Shown here one piece after another: positions 14,317-21,254 of a DNA stretch of 23,625 nucleotides. The DNA is from Pseudomonadota bacterium (GTDB lineage: Bacteria; Desulfobacterota; Desulfovibrionia; Desulfovibrionales; Desulfovibrionaceae), in the NCBI GenBank assembly GCA_018822065.1, contig JAHJKV010000371.1:1-23625 (forward strand), in the 5' to 3' direction. The position numbers and the translations under genes were made by a program. The first letter of the stretch is position 1. Each line of letters begins with the position of its first letter. The notes beneath the pieces are model-generated. The model was not told the DNA's origin. It worked only from the letters and a program-made list of their open reading frames with translations, and ran no database searches.

Positions 14317-14820
14317 TCAATCGGCCCTCAAAAACGCCTCCAGCGCGACGGGCTCAAAGGCTGGGTCGAGGCTGATCCAGTACACAAGCGCGTTCCTGGC
14401 AAAAATTAGATGCGCCTGACCCAGGCCCTCGACCCGATACACATCGACCCCTCCCTCCTGGACGTGAGATGAATTGGAAAAAGGGGTGTCCGGTGTGCGC
14501 ATCATTTTTTCCAGCATGAGTATGGCCTGCTCGCGGCCGGCTGCTGCACCTGTTGCCCTGGAAATCCAGACCGTCATCGGACCGGAGCGACCCGAATAGT
14601 GGCCAATGGCCGCATCCTCCATCTGGATGGTCGAGGCATGCAGCCTGTTCACTGCGTTCATGGCATCTGTGCCAGTTATCACCTGGTCCAGACGCCACCC
14701 CTCCATCTGGGCGGGAAGCAGTTCAGCCAGGGAGTCCGGCCCCGCGGAGCACCCCCCGGAAGCCAGAGCTAGCATGAACAGCACAATCGCATACATTTGT
14801 TTGAAATCATTCATTTTCAT
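14317..14820 (-). CDS. small lipoprotein of unknown function
   Basis: A 167-residue protein with a lipoprotein signal MKMNDFKQMYAIVLFMLALA ending SGGC (Cys24). The mature part begins AGPDSLAELLPAQMEGWRL, a stretch seen in periplasmic proteins of unknown role, followed by TVWISRATGAAAG and IFARNALVYWISL beta segments. No family was assigned. The ATG at 14820 follows AAGAAGG and overlaps the end of the ChaN-PDZ gene by 14 bases, so the two are coupled. It could cooperate with its neighbour in the envelope, but nothing in the sequence proves that. Confidence 0.75.
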   Translation of the reverse strand: MKMNDFKQMYAIVLFMLALASGGCSAGPDSLAELLPAQMEGWRLDQVITGTDAMNAVNRLHASTIQMEDAAIGHYSGRSGPMTVWISRATGAAAGREQAILMLEKMMRTPDTPFSNSSHVQEGGVDVYRVEGLGQAHLIFARNALVYWISLDPAFEPVALEAFLRAD

Positions 14821-15979
14821 TGGCTGCCTTCTTTGCTGGTATACCCAACTTGCCCAGATCGGCCACTACCCGCCTGCCAGAGCGGTCAAAGACCAGGAGC
14901 AGTCCTTTGTTGGTATCATGGGCCAGTTTGCCCGCGCCATGCAGGTCCATTAATTGCCGCACGCTCCGTCCCTGGGCCTTGATCAGGATATCGCCAGGGC
15001 GGATACCGACCAGGTCTGCCCGGCCAGCCGGGACAATCTCGACCACCACCAGCCGCGACTGCCGCACCTCCAGGGTCATGCCCAGCCGGCTCGTATAGCC
15101 CTCCGGGCAATAGAAAGAAGCCGTTCCCAGCTCTTTTGAGTAGTGATAGACGTCCCGCACCGGGGTCAGGGTGACCACCCGTGCGCCGGGGTCGAGGAGC
15201 TGGATGCGCCGGGGAATGCCCCATCCGTAGTCCACATGCCCGGATCCAGCGATGACCACCACGGGCCGACCGGTCTGACTACGCAGGGCGTTTGCCCGCT
15301 CGGCCATCATGGTCTCCCAGATGGACTGGACCAGCAGGAACCCTTCAATTCGGGTCTTGAAGGAATCGATATCACCGTGCATGGCAAAGGTGGAACGGAG
15401 CATCTCTTCCTGCTCCGGAAGGCTGCCGATAATCGTGGAAGGAAAATATTTCTTCTCTTCTTCACTTAGGGCTTCCACTCCCTGTTCCCGCACCTTGCCC
15501 GTCAGCCGTTTGGGCGCGTTGAGAGCCCCGAAGGGCAAGCCGGAGCGTCGAGCCTCCTCGAACAGAGGGGCGAAGAGGGAAAAAGGATAGCCCCAGGTCG
15601 CGGTCCAGTCGAGTTCCTTTTCCATCTGCGCCGGTTCCAGTTCGCCTGCGTTGAACCGGTCTAGAACCGGTTGCAGGTCTGCGGGGACCATCTCCAGGCC
15701 AAGGGCCGGAGCCCGGCCCAGTTGGACCAGACCAGCCACCACCCGCTGCTGCATGTCGTGGTCACACTGGTTCTTATGCCCCTCGCCCAGGATGACATAG
15801 TCCGCGGACGCAGCCAGACCCAGGGCCTGATGGAAGGACATACGCGTGCCGTCCTCGGCGATGAACTCGCCCCGCTCGGGCAGGAAAGAGACCGAGAGCG
15901 GTGGTGTTTCCACCGAGGCGCACCCGGCCATGACAAGCAGGGCCAGCAGGACCAACCAAAATGAGCAGCGCTGTTTCAT
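14807..15979 (-). CDS. ChaN-like lipoprotein with C-terminal PDZ domain
   Basis: A 390-residue protein with lipobox LVMAGC (Cys20). Residues 50-280 match the ChaN-like, erythromycin-esterase-like fold: YVILGEGHKNQCDH (61-74) carries Glu/His residues of the active or haem region, ALGLEMVP is at 92-99, and IAGSGHVDYGWGIP at 243-256. Residues about 295-378 form a PDZ domain (RLGMTLEVRQSRLVVVEI, then GIRPGDILIKAQG). ChaN of Campylobacter is a haem-binding lipoprotein; the family may bind haem or act as a hydrolase. The ATG at 15979 has GGAGG upstream. The PDZ addition suggests a role in recognising peptides or partners in the envelope. Confidence 0.8.
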   Translation of the reverse strand: MKQRCSFWLVLLALLVMAGCASVETPPLSVSFLPERGEFIAEDGTRMSFHQALGLAASADYVILGEGHKNQCDHDMQQRVVAGLVQLGRAPALGLEMVPADLQPVLDRFNAGELEPAQMEKELDWTATWGYPFSLFAPLFEEARRSGLPFGALNAPKRLTGKVREQGVEALSEEEKKYFPSTIIGSLPEQEEMLRSTFAMHGDIDSFKTRIEGFLLVQSIWETMMAERANALRSQTGRPVVVIAGSGHVDYGWGIPRRIQLLDPGARVVTLTPVRDVYHYSKELGTASFYCPEGYTSRLGMTLEVRQSRLVVVEIVPAGRADLVGIRPGDILIKAQGRSVRQLMDLHGAGKLAHDTNKGLLLVFDRSGRRVVADLGKLGIPAKKAANENE

Positions 15980-16010
15980 GATCTACCTCCGTCCATCCGT
16001 GAATAAGAAA

Positions 16011-16036
16011 CTCCCCGAAGGATGGCCTTCGGGGAG
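16011..16036 (-). terminator. terminator of the PaaK-like gene
   Basis: CTCCCCGAAGG 16011-16021 and CCTTCGGGGAG 16026-16036 are perfect 11-bp complements around ATGG. On the minus strand the stem is followed by a T-rich stretch (TTTCTTATTC). It lies 35 nt past the stop at 16071 and separates that gene from the ChaN-PDZ operon downstream. Confidence 0.85.
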
Positions 16037-16070
16037 TGTACCTATGGTCGGGGCAATGTGCCAGCCTGGA

Positions 16071-17336
16071 TCAGTCCCAACTGCGTTTGTCCGTGATGGG
16101 GCGGATTTGCGGCGGCAGGGTTCCGGGGGCGAGGATTTTGAGAATGGGGCGCAGCTTGATGCGCTCGCGGAAGGTATGCAGCAACTCGTCTTCTCGCTTG
16201 AAGGAGCCGGATTCGATGTTGAGCACCATTTCGTCCACGCCGCCGGGGTTGGTGACCTCGATCTGCCAGCGCTTGATCTCCTCGAACTGGGCCATGACCT
16301 GCTCCACCTGGTGAGGGTAGACGAACATGCCCTTGATGCGGGCCGTGGTGTCCACACGGCCGACAATGCCGCCCAGGCGGGGGCTGGTGCGGCCACACTG
16401 GCAGGGCGAGCGGCTCAGGTAGCCAAGGTCGCCAGTGGCCAGACGGATGAGCGGGTAGGTCTTGTTGAAGGCCGTGACCACGATCTCGCCCACTTCGCCG
16501 TCCTTGAGGGGAATGCCGGTGTCCGGGTGGCAGATTTCCACAAAGGCGCGGTTGCTGAGGTGCAGGCCGGTCTTGTGGAAGCATTCATAGCCGATGCAGC
16601 CCACGTCGGCAGTACCGTAGCCCTGGCGCATGATGCAGTCGAACTTCTTCTCCAGGGTGGTGCGCATCTTCTCGGAGAACTTTTCGCCTGTGACAAAGGC
16701 CACTTCCATGAAGAGGTCCTTACGCAGGGAAAGGCCCATCTCCTCGGCCTTCTGGGCCAGGTGCATGAGATAGCTGGGCGTGCCCACGTAACCGGTCACC
16801 CGGAGCTTCTGCATGATCTCGATCTGGCTGGAGGTGTTGCCGGGACCGGCAGGGATCACGGCGCAGGAGAGATTCTTCAGGGGTTCCTCAAACATCAGGC
16901 CAGCCGGGGCAAGATGGTAGTTCAGCGTGATCTGGCTGACGTCGCCGGAGCGGAAACCGGCGGCATAGAAGCCCTCGGTCCAACCCCAGTAATCATCGGT
17001 GCGGTCTTCCGGGTCGAAGATGGGGCCGGGAGAGAGGAACACGCGGCGCAGTTCGCCCAGGTCCTTGGTCAAGAGACCGCCCAGGCGCGGGCCCATGGAC
17101 TGCAGGAAGATAAGCTCTTTTTTCTTGATGATGGGGATATGCTTGATATCCGCCAGCACCTTGAACTTGTCCACGTTGAACTGGGCCCGGTCGAACCGCT
17201 TTTTTACGTCCTCGGAATATCGGTAGGCATACGTCAACAGCTCTTTGAGCTGCAATTGGTAATATTGCCTGCGCTCGGACTCGTCCAGCACCTCTCGGCG
17301 AGAATAAATGCCCTCAGTACGGTCTTTTCTAGTCAT
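16071..17336 (-). CDS. PaaK-like adenylate-forming CoA ligase family protein
   Basis: A 421-residue protein of the phenylacetate-CoA ligase type. Supporting motifs are VGTPSYLMHLAQKAEEMG, RQGYGTADVGCIGYEC, a GEIVVTAFNKTYPLIRLATGDLG stretch, CQCGRTSPRLGGIVGRVD and KGMFVYPHQVE, in the family order with the C-terminal AMP-binding domain intact. The usual phosphate-binding SSGTTGKPT loop is replaced by FLSPGPIFDPEDR (100-112). The enzyme may therefore bind ATP differently or have lost the adenylation step. The ATG at 17336 follows GGAGA at ten bases. The gene has its own promoter and terminator and seems monocistronic. The substrate (aryl acid or other) is unknown. Confidence 0.82.
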   Translation of the reverse strand: MTRKDRTEGIYSRREVLDESERRQYYQLQLKELLTYAYRYSEDVKKRFDRAQFNVDKFKVLADIKHIPIIKKKELIFLQSMGPRLGGLLTKDLGELRRVFLSPGPIFDPEDRTDDYWGWTEGFYAAGFRSGDVSQITLNYHLAPAGLMFEEPLKNLSCAVIPAGPGNTSSQIEIMQKLRVTGYVGTPSYLMHLAQKAEEMGLSLRKDLFMEVAFVTGEKFSEKMRTTLEKKFDCIMRQGYGTADVGCIGYECFHKTGLHLSNRAFVEICHPDTGIPLKDGEVGEIVVTAFNKTYPLIRLATGDLGYLSRSPCQCGRTSPRLGGIVGRVDTTARIKGMFVYPHQVEQVMAQFEEIKRWQIEVTNPGGVDEMVLNIESGSFKREDELLHTFRERIKLRPILKILAPGTLPPQIRPITDKRSWD

Positions 17337-17390
17337 GTATGATGTCTCCTCACTATTTTGGGGAAGGGGTATTTCAGCAAAAGAGGTGGG

Positions 17391-17419
17391 ATACTAATAC
17401 ACGCTTTTTTTTAATGCAA
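17391..17419 (-). promoter_or_regulatory. candidate promoter of the PaaK-like gene
   Basis: On the minus strand TTGCAT (17419-17414) and TAGTAT (17396-17391) are separated by 17 bases, 55 to 80 nt before the start codon at 17336. The match to sigma-70 consensus is fair only (3/6 and 4/6). Confidence 0.35.
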
Positions 17420-17459
17420 GAAAAATCGTGAATCTCCTATTATCTCAGCACATTACCAG

Positions 17460-17474
17460 CTAGACATTGTCTAG
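17460..17474. promoter_or_regulatory. perfect small palindrome upstream of the tRNA pair
   Basis: CTAGACA (17460-17466) and TGTCTAG (17468-17474) are perfect complements around a single T. It lies 23 bases before the -35 box of the tRNA promoter and about 40 bases upstream of the -35 region of the divergent PaaK-like gene. It could be an operator for either; no regulator is identified. Confidence 0.35.
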
Positions 17475-17496
17475 AGAAGAAACTGGTATTTTTGCC

Positions 17497-17525
17497 TTGA
17501 CAGTAGTAATGGTGGATTGTATCAA
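17497..17525 (+). promoter_or_regulatory. sigma-70 promoter of the tRNA operon
   Basis: A perfect -35 TTGACA (17497-17502) is followed by 17 bases and TATCAA (17520-17525) as -10. The expected start is near 17532, about 20 nt before the mature tRNA-Lys. Confidence 0.75.
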
Positions 17526-17550
17526 GACTTTCCTCTTTGGAGGGTCTTCT

Positions 17551-17626
17551 GGGCCGTTAACTCAGTCGGTAGAGTATCTGCCTTTTAAGCAGAGAGTCAT
17601 TGGTTCGAGCCCAATACGGCCCACCA
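17551..17626 (+). tRNA. tRNA-Lys (anticodon TTT)
   Basis: Acceptor GGGCCGT 17551-17557 pairs with ACGGCCC 17616-17622, with discriminator A and encoded CCA at 17624-17626. Anticodon stem TCTGC/GCAGA holds loop CTTTTAA, with TTT at 17584-17586. The T-loop TTCGAGC is present. It is the first of a two-tRNA unit. Confidence 0.97.
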
Positions 17627-17632
17627 CCAGAC

Positions 17633-17709
17633 GTCCCCATCGTCTAGCTGGCCCAGGACGCCGGCCTCTCACGCCGGTAGCGGGGGTTCAAATCCCCCTG
17701 GGGACGCCA
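17633..17709 (+). tRNA. tRNA-Glu (anticodon CTC)
   Basis: Acceptor GTCCCCA 17633-17639 pairs with TGGGGAC 17699-17705, followed by G and encoded CCA at 17707-17709. Anticodon stem CCGGC/GCCGG holds loop CTCTCAC with CTC in the middle. The T arm is GGGGGTTCAAATCCCCC. It lies six nt after tRNA-Lys and shares its transcript. Confidence 0.97.
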
Positions 17710-17742
17710 GCATCAAAAGGGAATTATTCCCATTACATATCC

Positions 17743-17774
17743 AGAAACCGCCGCAAGGCGGTTTCTGTGTTTTT
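17743..17774 (+). terminator. terminator of the tRNA pair
   Basis: AGAAACCGCC 17743-17752 pairs perfectly with GGCGGTTTCT 17757-17766 around GCAA, followed by GTG and TTTTT. This is a strong Rho-independent terminator between the tRNAs and nhaA. Confidence 0.92.
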
Positions 17775-17862
17775 GCATCGTGAATACAGTTCTTTGTCAA
17801 AGGGCGTTGCATCATGTCCTCAACCTTGGCACAATGAGAAAAATCCTCTCCAGGAGGTCCCG

Positions 17863-19212
17863 ATGGACAAGCCCCAACCGGACACATCCAGCTCGACCCT
17901 GCTCAAATCATTCGAAGCCTTTTTCAAAATCGAGGCCGCGGGCGGCATCATTCTGCTTGTCTGCACGATCGTTGCCCTCGTCTGGGCCAATTCCCCTTGG
18001 GCCACAAATTATCACGCCCTCTGGAAGACCCCCATAACAATAGGAATCGGCCCATTTACACTCTCCAAAGGTGCACTCCTTTGGATCAATGACGGCTTGA
18101 TGGCTATCTTCTTCTTCGTGGTCGGCCTGGAGATCAAGCGAGAATTCCTCGTCGGCGGCCTTTCCACCCCGAGTGAGACAGTCATGCCCATAGCCGCAGC
18201 CCTGGGCGGAATGGTCGTCCCGGCAATCCTCTTCGTGGTCATCAATACTGGGGAACCCACTATCAAAGGCTGGGGCATTCCCATGGCCACGGACATCGCC
18301 TTTGCCCTGGGTGTCCTCTCCTTGCTTGGCAAGCGCGCATCCACCGGCTTGAAGCTTTTTCTCACTGCTGTTGCCATCGTCGACGATATTGGTGCCATTC
18401 TGGTCATCGCCCTGTTCTATACGGCCAAGCTCAATCTGACGGCCCTGGCCGTAGGCGTCAGTGCTCTGGTGATCATGGCACTGCTCAACACGCGATGGGG
18501 AGTGCGCTCCTCCCTGCCCTATCTCCTGCTGGGCATCGTCGTCTGGTTGGCCTTCCTCAAGTCCGGCATGCATGCGACCATTGCCGGAGTTTTGGCTGCC
18601 ATGACCATTCCTGCCAGCACCAAGATGGACTGTTCCAGCTTTGTTGAGGAACTGTGGAATACGGCCATTGTCTTTGAAAATGCTATCACTCCTGGAAAGA
18701 CCGTGCTCACGAACAAGGAGCAGCAAGCAGCCCTCCATGCGTTGGAAGACGCGCATGCGGCGGCGACCACTCCTTTGCAGAACATCGAACACACCCTGCA
18801 CCCATGGGTGTCCTTTTGCATCATGCCGCTGTTTGCCCTGGCAAACGCCGGAGTCGCCATCCCAGGAGGCATGGCCGCTCGGGTTCTACACCCCGAAGCG
18901 CTGGGAATTATCGCTGGTTTAATCATTGGCAAGCAGGTCGGCATCACGGGGATATGCTGGCTTGTCAACCGGTTGGGTTGGGCTTCCTTCCCAAGCCATA
19001 CGGGTCTCATACAGATATACGGCGCGAGTTGCCTCGCCGGAATCGGCTTCACCATGTCCATCTTCATTGCCAACCTGGCCTTCGGAAACGAACCCCAACA
19101 CCTAGAATTGGCCAAAGTCGCCGTTCTCATAGCCTCGGTTGTAGCAGGCGTATTCGGATATCTTGTTTTGCGCATGGCTGCAGATGTATCTTCAAGACGA
19201 CGCAATCACTGA
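17863..19212 (+). CDS. nhaA: Na+/H+ antiporter NhaA
   Basis: A 449-residue inner-membrane exchanger that expels Na+ in return for protons and controls internal pH and sodium. The N-terminal FFKIEAAGGIILL (20-32), the AIFFFVVGLEIKREFLVGGL segment (81-100), MATDIAFALGVLSLLGKR (141-158) and VDDIGAILVIALFYT (173-187) are typical. Asp144, Asp174 and Asp175 correspond to the key Asp133, Asp163 and Asp164 of E. coli NhaA. It is about 60 residues longer than the E. coli protein, through an extended central loop (around STKMDCSS to EHTLHPW). AGGAGG stands five bases before the ATG at 17863. The open frame runs upstream through the tRNAs and is not coding there. A sea or brackish lifestyle would fit. 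Confidence 0.95.
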   Translation: MDKPQPDTSSSTLLKSFEAFFKIEAAGGIILLVCTIVALVWANSPWATNYHALWKTPITIGIGPFTLSKGALLWINDGLMAIFFFVVGLEIKREFLVGGLSTPSETVMPIAAALGGMVVPAILFVVINTGEPTIKGWGIPMATDIAFALGVLSLLGKRASTGLKLFLTAVAIVDDIGAILVIALFYTAKLNLTALAVGVSALVIMALLNTRWGVRSSLPYLLLGIVVWLAFLKSGMHATIAGVLAAMTIPASTKMDCSSFVEELWNTAIVFENAITPGKTVLTNKEQQAALHALEDAHAAATTPLQNIEHTLHPWVSFCIMPLFALANAGVAIPGGMAARVLHPEALGIIAGLIIGKQVGITGICWLVNRLGWASFPSHTGLIQIYGASCLAGIGFTMSIFIANLAFGNEPQHLELAKVAVLIASVVAGVFGYLVLRMAADVSSRRRNH

Positions 19213-19461
19213 CGGAAAGGCCGACCCCAAAGCAATGTTGCCACGGACGCAAATAGGGACGTAAAAAATCTCCCCATCCTGCTACGACGACCTGCGCCGA
19301 ATCGCTGTGAAATGCGGATTAAGACGGGGAGTGCGCTTAATTCCGCCCAGAGATATGGTTTCGCTTTGTTGGAACACTCAGCGGCGAATCTTTGGTTAAC
19401 AGCTTTATAGGCTAAACCGATGTCTTCGAACAAACCGAAGGACACGGAAAAAACCGGAGAT
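19213..19461. other. intergenic region with bulged stem-loops
   Basis: This 249-nt gap lies between the convergent nhaA and kinase remnant. GCGGATTAAG 19314-19323 pairs with CTTAATTCCGC 19336-19346, with one bulged T and a 12-base loop. CTTCG 19424-19428 pairs with CGAAG 19436-19440, extended by TGTC/GACA with a bulge. CTCCCC near 19270 can also pair with GGGGAG in the first loop. The long reading frame across it on the minus strand has no ribosome site and overlaps the kinase, so I do not call a gene. It may be a repeat element or the 3' ends of both messages. Confidence 0.5.
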
Positions 19462-21202
19462 TCATGACAGGGTGAAGTAAAATGTACTACCTGCGCTTTC
19501 CCCATCAGACTCCACCCAAATGGAGCCATTGTGATGTTTAATGATACGCTTGACCACGGTTAGACCGATGCCAGTCCCTCGCTTGTCAGGTTCTAATTGT
19601 TCAAAGAGGTTAAAAATTTTGTCGTGATATCGCGGGTCAATGCCAATCCCATTGTCTTTTACATAGAAAACAGTTTTTCCAGATTCAAGTCGACTTCCGA
19701 TTTCAATTTCAGGAGCCACGCCCTGACGCGTGAACTTCAATGAATTTTCGATAATATTTTGGAATACTTCTCGAATTCGAACAGAAATTGCCATGACTGT
19801 TGGCAATTGACCTTCTACCCTAATGGATCCATCGGCTTCTGAAACCTGACTGTGCAATGTTTCAATCACTTCAGCTACAGCTTCATCCAGATTTACTTCC
19901 TCAAGCGTCAAGCCAAGTCTGCCGATACGGGAAAGGTTGAGCAACTCATCAAGAAGATGATTCATACGGGTTGCGGCTATGTCAATGCGTTCGATGTCCT
20001 TCTGGATACTCTCACGATTCTCATTTTCTATGTCATGCGCCAACTTACCCAAAAAACCTTTTATAGTAATGATTGGCGATTTCAAATCGTGAGAAACAGT
20101 GTATGTGAAGCGCTCCAATTCTGAGATGAGTTCTTCGCGAGCCATTTCTGTTACTTTGCGCTTTGTGATGTCGGTGAGGGCGACCAGGGCCGTGTTGTTC
20201 GCAAAAAAAGCAGCTCGAAACTCGATAATTTTGATGCTCCCGTCTTTGCATGTTACCTGACGCTCCCGGACGCTTGGGATTTTACAGAGATCTTTGGTCT
20301 CGGCTGGAACGCCTCTGTCTTCTTGCCATTCTTTTAAGACTTGGTCTCGGTATTCAGGGTCTGGATGAGCAAGATGATGCCATTTTTCCAACGTGTCCAC
20401 TTCTTCCAAAGAATACCCGATCATACTCATAAAACATGCGTTGGCCATGGAAAGCGATCCATCAGCTTCCCAAAGAGTCATCCCAATCGGCACACCTTCA
20501 AAAAGGTCAGTCATGAGATCCCATTGAGAAATTAATTCCATCTGTTTCTCCTTAAGATGGAATTTTTGTATTTGATTTCTGTGTATGAGGATGACCATCA
20601 GGAGCAAGGACAGTGCCGCAAAGGTGGAAGAGCCTATGCCGTGATAGAAGTGATTTCTATTATTCTGGCTTACACTTTGAAAACTCCCCATCATCAGAGG
20701 TTGGCAAATAACAGTAAAATTTCTACCCGCTATCGAGAAACTCTTCCGAGACACTATGTCTTCAACCACAGGGGCGTCCGTCCCAGATCGAAACACTTCT
20801 GTTTGGTCTATCAATATAGTTAATTCAAAATCATCCACTGTGGTTGCTCGGACTGCCTCTTGAAATAGGGTGTCCAGTTGTATGGTGCCCGCAAGCATCG
20901 CAAGGGATCGGGATTGTGTTTTGGATGAGTATCCGACGGGAAACCATATAACTATGCCTGGTTCGCCCGTGGTCAGCATGAGAGGGGGGGAGGCTAAAGG
21001 GAGGCCTGTAGTCTGAACCCTTCGATGAAGATCCGCTCGACCCGGAAGGGTTTTGAGGTCCAGACCGATCAGTTCGGGACGCTTGCCTTCTGGTACCGAA
21101 GCCAGAATAATACTGTCTGGTGAGATATAGTTGAGGACATGAAAGCTTTGCTCTCGTTGTACGACTCCGGCAGCACTCTGGCTGAACTCTTCCAGTCGCT
21201 CT
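19462..21202 (-). pseudogene. CHASE-PAS sensor histidine kinase, 5' end lost to IS66
   Basis: The frame stays open on the minus strand from the kinase stop at 19462 up to the IS end, but no start is found within the kinase sequence before the junction. The preserved part reads ERLEEFSQSAAGVVQREQSF at the junction, then a periplasmic CHASE-like segment (KRPELIGLDLKTLPGRADLH, GEPGIVIWFPVGY). A membrane helix (AALSLLLMVILI), a PAS domain (FEGVPIGMTLWEADGSLSMA), a HisKA box with His in TYTVSHDLKSP, and a HATPase domain (NIIENSLKF, DNGIGIDP, GTGIGLTVVKRI) follow. The kinase core is intact, so only the N-terminal sensing part is missing. An internal ATG at 20979 might still give a shortened membrane kinase. 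No response regulator is adjacent in the window. Confidence 0.85.
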
Positions 21203-21220
21203 GTAAGCGCATAATCTGAC
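21203..21220. repeat. IS66 terminal inverted repeat (tnpC-side end)
   Basis: The sequence starts GTAAGCGC and continues ATAATCTGAC. The GTAAGCG start is shared by many IS66 ends. The partner repeat at the tnpA side is not in the window, so the exact length of the inverted repeat cannot be confirmed. Confidence 0.65.
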
Positions 21221-21254
21221 CCACCCGGCTACACACCAAGGTTTCTTGAACGGT

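Noticed and set aside
15846..17342. Long plus-strand open frame of 498 codons
   Set aside because: It is antisense to the PaaK-like gene and the start of the ChaN gene, has no domain, and reflects high GC at third codon positions of the real genes.
17467..17862. Upstream extension of the nhaA frame
   Set aside because: It runs through both tRNAs and the terminator; the ATG at 17863 has AGGAGG and gives a normal NhaA N-terminus.
17669..17887. Minus-strand frame ending PGGFEPPLPA
   Set aside because: This ending is the well-known artefact of translating a tRNA gene in antisense; it covers tRNA-Glu and the terminator.
19206..19529. Minus-strand frame of 107 codons
   Set aside because: It overlaps the end of the kinase and a structured intergenic region, has no ribosome site and matches no family.
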